Assembly: GCA_903953145.1 (NCBI GenBank)
Contig: CAJBIL010000471.1
Location: forward strand, 1 to 20,120
Source: an uncultured beta proteobacterium
GTDB lineage: Bacteria; Pseudomonadota; Gammaproteobacteria; Burkholderiales; Rhodocyclaceae
Length of the DNA: 20,120 bases
Reading direction: 5' to 3'
This document shows positions 8,185 through 14,305 of the stretch, in pieces. Both the position numbers and the translations under genes were made by a program. Position 1 is the stretch's first letter, and each line of letters opens with the position of its first letter. The notes beneath the pieces were generated by a model. It did no database searches, was not told the DNA's origin, and worked only from the letters and a program-made list of their open reading frames with translations.

Positions 8185-8748
8185 TTGAATCCATACGCTG
8201 GTTCTGCCAAGGTGTATTTTTCAAAACTGACCAAGTGTTTGGAGGTGATCGATCAAAAGCAGGTGGACAACGCTGTTTCCGTAATTGCCGATGCCTGGCA
8301 ATCAGGGCGGCAAATTATTACCCTGGGCAATGGTGGCAGTTCGATGACTGCATTGCACTTCATCAATGACTGGAACAAGAGCATATTCATGTCGAGCGGT
8401 AAGCCATTTCGCGGCAGATCGCTAGTCGATAACATGGGTTTGGTTATGTCATATGGCAACGACGTTTCTTTTAACGACATCTTTGTCGAACAACTGAAAA
8501 ACGTACTACAACCGTGTGATTTGGTCATCGCCATATCGGGCAGCGGAAATTCGGAGAATGTCATCCGCGCGGTTACTTATGCCAACGAGAATCAGGGCGT
8601 CACCTTGGGTTTGTGTGGATATAGAGGAGGGAAGCTTAAGGAGATCGCCCAGCATGTAGTTTGGGCAGACGTTGACGATATGCAATTATCAGAGGATGTA
8701 CATGCCATTTTTGGGCATATCGTGATGCAGAGGCTATGCGGGTATTAA
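8185..8748 (+). CDS. gmhA: Phosphoheptose isomerase-like SIS protein
   Basis: A 187-residue single SIS-domain protein, the usual GmhA length, predicted to convert sedoheptulose 7-phosphate to D-glycero-D-manno-heptose 7-phosphate in the cytoplasm as the first step of GDP-heptose synthesis. GNGGSS at residues 48-53 is the sugar-phosphate loop, ISGSGNSENV near 118-127 is the second SIS signature, and the C-terminal QLSEDVHAIFGH holds the histidine region used in catalysis. One oddity: the segment after the loop reads HFINDWNKS, whereas Escherichia coli GmhA has a catalytic glutamate (E65) in HFAEEL. Here Asn/Asp stand in that place, so activity or specificity may differ from the housekeeping enzyme. 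Translation begins at TTG with AGGAG upstream. It is the last gene of the operon on this strand. Confidence 0.83.
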   Translation: MNPYAGSAKVYFSKLTKCLEVIDQKQVDNAVSVIADAWQSGRQIITLGNGGSSMTALHFINDWNKSIFMSSGKPFRGRSLVDNMGLVMSYGNDVSFNDIFVEQLKNVLQPCDLVIAISGSGNSENVIRAVTYANENQGVTLGLCGYRGGKLKEIAQHVVWADVDDMQLSEDVHAIFGHIVMQRLCGY

Positions 8749-9156
8749 TTTTTATACGATGCCGCTTACATAGCCGCACCTTCAAAACTCCTTTGAAGCG
8801 CCCCGAAGCATCGCCAATAAAGAGCAACGGAAAGCGGCTGCAACATCAGCGCTAGAACCGTTAGCAGAATCGTCGCTAACCAAGTCAGAAATCGTGTGCG
8901 AAATAAAACTGACTCCAAGGCCAGAAGCAACTTGTAGTTTGCGGCAGGCAATCCCGCATGCAACACATCGCCGATATACCGAACAGTAAGATCGGTCAAA
9001 GCCGACCGACACCGATAGCGGCCTAAAATTGAAGGGGTTTGCCGCATCCATGTCGTTTCGTATCTCAACCTGCCTCAGTCAAAGAAAAATAAACGTCTGA
9101 TCCTTCCCGGTTTTAAGGGTGGTTGTATGGAAATAATAACTGCGGTTAATTAGGAA
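8749..9156. other. 408-bp stretch without a recognised gene
   Basis: No convincing gene was found. Two overlapping minus-strand frames stay open here (8766-9068, 100 codons, with a hydrophobic leucine-rich part; and 8782-9051, 89 codons), but neither encodes anything I recognise and neither has a clear ribosome-binding site. G+C is higher than in the AT-rich gene that follows. It may be decayed coding DNA marking a joint between modules. The promoter of the following glycosyltransferase probably lies near its 3' end, but no clear -35/-10 pair stands out. Confidence 0.4.
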
Positions 9157-10122
9157 ATGAATATAAGCGAAAATCTCTACGTGCTTAGCTTGCGTGATGT
9201 TAATAAAACGCCCGCAATGTGTTGCGTTGTTGAGTTGGAGGACATAATTATTAACAACTTCAACGGGCAACTAATTTCTCTTGGCACAGAAATAAAAACA
9301 AATGGCGTGCTGTTTGTTGCGGCCATCTCAATGCATGACTTAGTCAATTCCTTAATGCAAGTGCCTGTTTCAGAATTTCGCGCTATCTATGCATATGTTT
9401 TCGATGCCTTTATTAGTCCTCTTGAGTTAACGAGGCCCCAATGGCGCAACGCAATCTCTAGAAGGCATCGTACTATAAGAAAAATAACTCATTTGTTTAT
9501 TCCATTTAGACAGTCAGTTAACGATTTTTCTGAATTATTTCAGATCCCAGTTTCTTACATCCCATTAGCTTCAAATGTTGTTGATTTTGGTGGTTATGAA
9601 TCCAGCAAGATCATTGACGTAAATGGATATGGAAGACAGCCACCAGAATTGACGAAGTTGCTTTCGGAACGATTTAATAAGCGCGAAAGTAAACGGGTTT
9701 ATGCTCATACCAATCACGCTGGAATCTCAGCGATACACGACTTTTATCAACATAGACGACTATTTTGGAAGCTGCTAAGAAAAAGCCGTATCGCATTATT
9801 ATTTGATGCTCTTCATACACCCCTAGACCGCAATTTTCCATTCTCCTTTGTTCCTCAGCGCATGTTCGAGTCGGCTGCGGCCGGGTGTGTCATCGTAGGC
9901 AAGCGCCCTATATGTTCAGAAATAGATGAATTGTTTAACTGGTCCGACCATTTTATCGAATTACCTGATCGACCTGTTGAGATGATTGATTTCATTGAGC
10001 ATTTGCTAGATAACTACGATCTAGAATCGGCCGGGCGCCGCAATTATGAAGAATGCCTTCGGCGCCATGATTGGCGGCATAGGATCAACGAAGTTATAAA
10101 AATAGCCGGCTTGGCGGATTAA
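9157..10122 (+). CDS. CgeB-like glycosyltransferase (GT-B type)
   Basis: A 321-residue protein. The C-terminal half matches the short GT-B domain of CgeB-like/group 1 transferases: an RMFESAAAGCVIVGKRP motif with donor-binding glutamate E238, and a C-terminal helix pair ending in YEECLRRHDWRHRI, as usual in this family (ECLRRHTWxxR). The N-terminal half is diverged and I see no motif in it. It is the most AT-rich gene of the window, with codon use unlike the genes around, and sits alone between the 408-bp unexplained stretch and a convergent lipoprotein gene, so recent acquisition is plausible. A stop codon lies two codons upstream of the ATG, which fixes the start; the ribosome-binding site is weak. 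Role in the EPS is inferred from location; the sugar is unknown. Confidence 0.75.
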   Translation: MNISENLYVLSLRDVNKTPAMCCVVELEDIIINNFNGQLISLGTEIKTNGVLFVAAISMHDLVNSLMQVPVSEFRAIYAYVFDAFISPLELTRPQWRNAISRRHRTIRKITHLFIPFRQSVNDFSELFQIPVSYIPLASNVVDFGGYESSKIIDVNGYGRQPPELTKLLSERFNKRESKRVYAHTNHAGISAIHDFYQHRRLFWKLLRKSRIALLFDALHTPLDRNFPFSFVPQRMFESAAAGCVIVGKRPICSEIDELFNWSDHFIELPDRPVEMIDFIEHLLDNYDLESAGRRNYEECLRRHDWRHRINEVIKIAGLAD

Positions 10123-10198
10123 AACTAAGTGATTTGTATTCTTTGAAGCTTAAAAAGAGCCGGTCATCGCCAGTTACGAAAAGCTAAAATTGGGAGCC

Positions 10199-12124
10199 TC
10201 AATGCAATACTGCTCCTAGATCACGCGGCGATGATAGAGGACTAAGGAAGAAATCTGACCAGACTGGGACACTAACGCCCGCGCCAATGGCATACCCGGA
10301 CAGCGGCTTGAAATGTGCGGGGACACTCGGCGGGCTTGTGACAAAGGCAAATACGCCAGTTTTAACCTCAGTATTTGAAGAGTTAGCGGACTGAGTAAGC
10401 GGACTAACGGTTCCACCTAAGTTAATCATATTCACTGTTGTAGTAGCATTTGCCGCAACGCCAAGATTATTATTCACAACGATATTTGAGGTTCCATTTT
10501 GCAATCGAATCCCAAAAAAGTCTCCAGTCGAATTGCTAAAAATTGTATTGTGATATAGTGCTATCTCATCAGAGGCAGCAGCAGCACCAGCCCCTGCAAC
10601 ATTGAATCCCGTGTGGAACGCTGCCGTAGTAAGGTCCACAATATTGTTTCTTAATGTTGACGTGGATGCTTGAATGGTTAATCCAAACTGAGTGTTTACA
10701 CCACTCGTTATCCAATTTCTCTCGAACACGACATTTCTTATTCGCCCGTCTTCGCTTGTGTTGGTCGGTTGGATCTGCACCACAATTGCCGGGAGCGCAC
10801 CGGCAACAAACTTGTTATCAGAAATTAAAACTTGTTCTGTAAATACAGGTGAGGTAAATAGTTTAGGCCAGTGATTTGTGCCCACAGCAGAATTCGGTGC
10901 TCTCACAGCCAGCGTGTGCTTAGTCGCAGCTGGATTCTGATAGGTATTGTTGCTGATGACAGCCTTTCCGAGGTACGGATATCTAGTCCCTATCTCCGCC
11001 CCAGTCGTATCGTCCACAATATTTCCAAGGAACGCATGGCGTGAAGCAACAATGTATGAACCGTTATACCCGCTTCCTCCAATCATGCGCGATATTGAGG
11101 AGTCAGCAATCGTTAACGAATCCGAAATGTGATGTGGTGTATTTAATGCTGAATTATATCCACTAAGTGTGTCTGGATCGAAACCAATGCCACCAGCAGT
11201 ATCGTGTATATCTATCCGCAGTAAAGTAAGTTCATCAAAACCACCATCTGCCGAAATGCCCAATAAGTTTGGATTTGACTGACCGTCAAATTCTATGTCC
11301 ATAATCCGCCAGTCACGGATCGTCGGTGTAGAGCCACTAGATACTTTTAGTATTTTCGAAAATGCCGCAACTGCAGCGGATTGGATTTTTGCTTTTCCTG
11401 TGCCGTAGGAACCGATAATTCCTGGGCCATTTGAGTTCAACACGGCTGGAGTTGCGCCTACAGTAAACGTCTCGCCTCCACGGAAAAGCAATCTTTTTCC
11501 AGGCTGTGCATTTGCAAGTAGAGCCGCAGCAAAGTCGGTGCTAACAATCTGCGTCGCTGGTGTAGAGCAAAAACCCGCAGGTGCATCAGCAAATGTCCCT
11601 GTTGAGGAAACGCAAAGAGTATTTGATCCGGCAAACACTACGGCTGGATCTTGAACGGTAATCTGCGTGCATTGATTCTTTACAGAGTTAGTGCCATCCG
11701 TAACCGTTAGAGAGATCGTATAAGTGCCAGGGTTTGAAAAAATATGCGCCGAAACAGGGCCTGTAGCAGAGTTCTTCGAGCTTGAGCTAGCACGGCTCCC
11801 GGCCCCCCAAACGCCGCTTCCTGCGTCTCCAAAACCCCACCTGAACTCCAGTTCATGGAATGGCTTCGAAGTTGCTGTAGCTGTCGTGGAAGTTGCATCG
11901 AAGAAGACAGAAAGGGGAGCAACACCAGTGAGTCTACTTGGACTAATAGCGGGCGTGATAGCTGCCAAAGATCCGGTGACAGCTTCGTTACTACAGACGA
12001 CCGTTGGAGCCACGGGAGAGCCAGCAGAGCCTGCGCTATCACCGCCTCCACCGCTTTCTAAACACCCAGCCAAAGAAGATCCCAAAATAAATACTACAAA
12101 AAACAGATAGACTCTCAGGATCAT
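10199..12124 (-). CDS. PKD-domain, beta-helix lipoprotein (putative polysaccharide-binding or lyase-like)
   Basis: A 641-residue predicted lipoprotein. The signal peptide has a hydrophobic core (residues 3-16) and the lipobox SLAG-C with lipidated Cys at 21, followed by a Gly/Ser linker. Residues about 60-155 form a PKD-like immunoglobulin fold (FRWGFGDAGSG, then AHIFSNPGTYTISLTVTDG). The remainder, from about 230, is rich in Asn, Thr, Val and short strands such as ISNNTYQNP, ISDNKFVAG, NVVFERNWI and IVVNNNLGV, the look of a right-handed parallel beta-helix as in pectate and alginate lyases. That suggests binding or cutting of a polysaccharide, perhaps the EPS made by this locus. No catalytic set can be named. 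The start has GAGG five bases upstream. It lies opposite to the flanking genes, divergent from the GT2 gene at 12230. No PEP-CTERM-type sorting signal is seen. Confidence 0.8.
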   Translation of the reverse strand: MILRVYLFFVVFILGSSLAGCLESGGGGDSAGSAGSPVAPTVVCSNEAVTGSLAAITPAISPSRLTGVAPLSVFFDATSTTATATSKPFHELEFRWGFGDAGSGVWGAGSRASSSSKNSATGPVSAHIFSNPGTYTISLTVTDGTNSVKNQCTQITVQDPAVVFAGSNTLCVSSTGTFADAPAGFCSTPATQIVSTDFAAALLANAQPGKRLLFRGGETFTVGATPAVLNSNGPGIIGSYGTGKAKIQSAAVAAFSKILKVSSGSTPTIRDWRIMDIEFDGQSNPNLLGISADGGFDELTLLRIDIHDTAGGIGFDPDTLSGYNSALNTPHHISDSLTIADSSISRMIGGSGYNGSYIVASRHAFLGNIVDDTTGAEIGTRYPYLGKAVISNNTYQNPAATKHTLAVRAPNSAVGTNHWPKLFTSPVFTEQVLISDNKFVAGALPAIVVQIQPTNTSEDGRIRNVVFERNWITSGVNTQFGLTIQASTSTLRNNIVDLTTAAFHTGFNVAGAGAAAASDEIALYHNTIFSNSTGDFFGIRLQNGTSNIVVNNNLGVAANATTTVNMINLGGTVSPLTQSANSSNTEVKTGVFAFVTSPPSVPAHFKPLSGYAIGAGVSVPVWSDFFLSPLSSPRDLGAVLH

Positions 12125-12229
12125 GGCAACCTCTTCATTTGAAGGTAACGATCGGTTCAGTTAGATGTCAAACTTCCCAATCTATTACTCTAACATCATT
12201 GCATATACCACCATGACTAAGGCTCGGAT
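12125..12229. promoter_or_regulatory. Divergent intergenic region
   Basis: A 105-bp AT-rich gap between the minus-strand lipoprotein gene and the plus-strand GT2 gene. It should hold promoters in both directions because both flanking genes point away from it. I see no box close enough to consensus to mark. A six-codon frame, ATG at 12213 to TGA at 12231-12233, overlaps the TTG start of the GT2 gene and may simply be chance. Confidence 0.35.
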
Positions 12230-13138
12230 TTGACGCAAATATACCTGCTAATTTCGCCCTGCCGGAACGAGGCAGATTACATGCGGGCAACGCTGGATAG
12301 CGTGATTGGCCAGTCTGTGACTCCCGCCAAGTGGGTAATTGTCGACGATGGCTCGACGGATGCGACGCCGCAGATTCTGGCGGAGTACGCCGCACGGCAT
12401 GAGTGGATCGAGATTGTTACGCGGCAGGATCGTGGAAAGCGGGCCGTGGGGCCTGGGGTGATTGAGGCTTTTTACGCGGGTTACGAGACCATCAACCCAG
12501 ATAATTTTGATTACGTGTGCAAGCTGGATCTTGATTTGCGTTTGCCACTGCGCTATTTCGAGATTTTGATGGAGCGGATGGAGGCGAATCCGCGGATCGG
12601 TACCTGTAGCGGAAAATCGTATGTCGAGGAGGCCGGGCGCCTGGTGAGCGAGCGCAAGGGCGACGAAACTTCGTTGGGGATGACCAAGTTTTATCGGGTG
12701 CCTTGTTTCAAGGAAATCGGCGGTTTTGTGCGGGAGGTGATGTGGGATGGCATTGATTGTCACCGTTGCCGCATGAACGGCTGGATTGCTTGCAGCTGGG
12801 ATGAGCCTGAGCTGCGCTTCGTGCATCTGCGGCCGATGGGTTCAAGCCAGCAGAATATCTATGTGGGCAGGATGCGTCATGGCTACGGCCAGTATTTCAT
12901 GGGCACCGGGTTTGTGTATATGGCGGTGAGCGCCGTCAACCGGATGATCGAGAAGCCTTATGTGCTAGGCGGACTGGCGATGCTGTGGGGCTGGGTGCGC
13001 AGTGCTCTGCAAGGTTTGCCGCGCTACGACGATCTGACGTTCAGGCACTTTCTGCGCCGTTATCAATGGCGTGCCTTACTTGTTGGCAAGAAGCGGGCGA
13101 TTGAGGAAATTCACCAGGCAAAGGGTATTACCTTATGA
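12230..13138 (+). CDS. Family 2 glycosyltransferase of the exosortase EPS module
   Basis: A 302-residue GT2 enzyme. VDDGSTD at residues 38-44 is the nucleotide-binding segment and CKLDLDLRLP holds the DxD (D100, D102). The middle part, ending in MWDGIDCHRCRMNGWIACS, has the acidic/arginine segment (D..D.HR.R..GW) near the acceptor side. A weakly hydrophobic C-terminal region may associate with the membrane. The start is taken as TTG at 12230, because the frame is closed by TAA four codons upstream and the next ATG (12281) would remove the first strand of the fold. Codon use is GC-rich, like the genes that follow and unlike 9157-12124. Its TGA at 13136-13138 overlaps the ATG of a 13-codon mini-ORF, so translation may run on into the GT26 gene. 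Confidence 0.85.
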   Translation: MTQIYLLISPCRNEADYMRATLDSVIGQSVTPAKWVIVDDGSTDATPQILAEYAARHEWIEIVTRQDRGKRAVGPGVIEAFYAGYETINPDNFDYVCKLDLDLRLPLRYFEILMERMEANPRIGTCSGKSYVEEAGRLVSERKGDETSLGMTKFYRVPCFKEIGGFVREVMWDGIDCHRCRMNGWIACSWDEPELRFVHLRPMGSSQQNIYVGRMRHGYGQYFMGTGFVYMAVSAVNRMIEKPYVLGGLAMLWGWVRSALQGLPRYDDLTFRHFLRRYQWRALLVGKKRAIEEIHQAKGITL

Positions 13139-13176
13139 AGATCACTATCGCCGGTACCTACGGCAGACAGGGCTGA
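13135..13176 (+). pseudogene. 13-codon mini-ORF, probable stump of a UDP-glucose/GDP-mannose dehydrogenase gene
   Basis: ATG at 13135 begins a frame encoding MKITIAGTYGRQG and stops with TGA at 13174-13176. The first eight residues equal the start of UDP-glucose 6-dehydrogenase-type proteins, which commonly read MKITIAGTGYVG. Here one Gly codon is missing and the frame then falls apart. The ATG overlaps the stop of the GT2 gene (ATGA) and the TGA overlaps the ATG of the GT26 gene (TGATG), so the stump may still couple translation of the two genes. The origin as a deletion remnant is inference; the overlaps are seen directly. Confidence 0.5.
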
Positions 13177-14270
13177 TGGATGACTTTGACCGGCAGGTAG
13201 TCTGTATCGCCGGGCTACCCTTCGATGTGGTCGATATGGCGGGGGCCGTGGCGCGTGTGCGCGAGGCGGCGGCATGCCGCGAACCGTGCTTCCTGTCGAC
13301 GCCGAACCTCAATTTTCTGATTGGCTGTCTCGGCGATGCGGCGTTCCGCGCATCGGTGATCCACAGCGATCTGAACATTGCAGATGGCATGCCGCTGGTG
13401 TGGATGGCGCGTCTGCTGGATACTCCCGTGCGCGAGCGCGTGGCGGGTTCCGGGTTGTTCGAGGTTTTGCGGGGCGAGAAGTCCGTTGACGGGGCACTGA
13501 AGCTGTATTTCTTCGGTGGACCAGACGGTGTGGCGGAGCAGGCTTGCCGTGTTCTCAATGCCGAGTTTTCCGGGCTGCGTTGTGTGGGATTTGATTGTCC
13601 CGGTTTCGGCAGCGTCGAGAATATGTCGAGCGATGCAACGATTGCCCGCATCAATGCAAGTGGCGCGGATTTCTTGGTGGTGGCCTTGGGGGCGCGCAAG
13701 GGGCAGGCCTGGATCGAACATAACCGCTGTCGCATTACCGTGCCGGTGATCAGCCACCTTGGGGCTGTGGTGAATTTCGTTGCCGGCACGGTGAGCCGCG
13801 CGCCAGGGTGGATGCAGCGCAGCGGTCTTGAATGGCTGTGGCGCATCAAGGAGGAACCGGCCCTCTGGAAGCGCTATTGGCTGGATGGTATAGCTCTGAC
13901 CGGGCTGCTGACAGCCCGCATTGTTCCCTATGCATTGTGGCGCCGACTGCGCCGGCCACGTAATGATGCGGGCGGGTTTTCCGTGAGTCTGGTACCACAG
14001 CCTGATGGTGTATTGCGTCTGGTTGTCGCGGGCACTGCTCCCGACAGCCTGCCGGAAGATGTCCGGGAAACTTTACGGGCTGCCGCAGCGGCGAAACGGC
14101 CGCTGGTGCTCGATTTTGCGCAGGTGACCTGTCTGTCACCTGCGTTTTCCGGACTGTTGCTGATGCTGAAGAAGCAACAGGACTCCTGCGGCCTGCCATT
14201 GCACTGCGAAGCTGTCATGCCGGCGCTGCGCCGCCATTTCTTCTGGAATGGAATTGATTATTTGCTCTAA
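13176..14270 (+). CDS. WecG/TagA/CpsF (GT26) glycosyltransferase fused to a C-terminal STAS domain
   Basis: A 364-residue protein. Residues about 1-245 are a GT26 transferase of the type that adds N-acetylmannosamine(-uronic acid) or another sugar to a polyprenyl-linked intermediate at the inner membrane. STPNLNFL, LNIADGMPLVW and the C-terminal HLGAVVNFVAGTVSRAPGWM with SGLEWLWRIKEEP are all family signatures. Residues about 285-364 form a STAS-like domain (LVLDFAQVTCLSPAFSGLLL, then a conserved-looking C-terminal helix), as in anti-sigma-factor antagonists and MlaB. STAS domains mediate protein-protein contacts, so a regulatory or scaffold role is likely. The frame is open upstream to 13071, but that part overlaps the GT2 gene; the ATG at 13176 is chosen for the family start and for the TGATG coupling with the mini-ORF. 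Confidence 0.88.
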   Translation: MDDFDRQVVCIAGLPFDVVDMAGAVARVREAAACREPCFLSTPNLNFLIGCLGDAAFRASVIHSDLNIADGMPLVWMARLLDTPVRERVAGSGLFEVLRGEKSVDGALKLYFFGGPDGVAEQACRVLNAEFSGLRCVGFDCPGFGSVENMSSDATIARINASGADFLVVALGARKGQAWIEHNRCRITVPVISHLGAVVNFVAGTVSRAPGWMQRSGLEWLWRIKEEPALWKRYWLDGIALTGLLTARIVPYALWRRLRRPRNDAGGFSVSLVPQPDGVLRLVVAGTAPDSLPEDVRETLRAAAAAKRPLVLDFAQVTCLSPAFSGLLLMLKKQQDSCGLPLHCEAVMPALRRHFFWNGIDYLL

Positions 14271-14305
14271 GGTATGATTCGGCCATTGTTTTTCGGGCTT
14301 GATCC

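Noticed and set aside
8766..9068. Minus-strand frames of 100 and 89 codons in the unexplained stretch
   Set aside because: No similarity recognised, no ribosome-binding site, both overlap; reported only as an observation, not as genes.
11724..12110. Plus-strand 128-codon frame inside the lipoprotein gene
   Set aside because: It lies opposite the lipobox and PKD part, which have clear protein features; composition and codon use of the plus-strand frame show none.
13071..13175. Start of the GT26 gene at 13071
   Set aside because: It would overlap the GT2 gene for 68 bases; the ATG at 13176 is coupled by TGATG and fits the family start.
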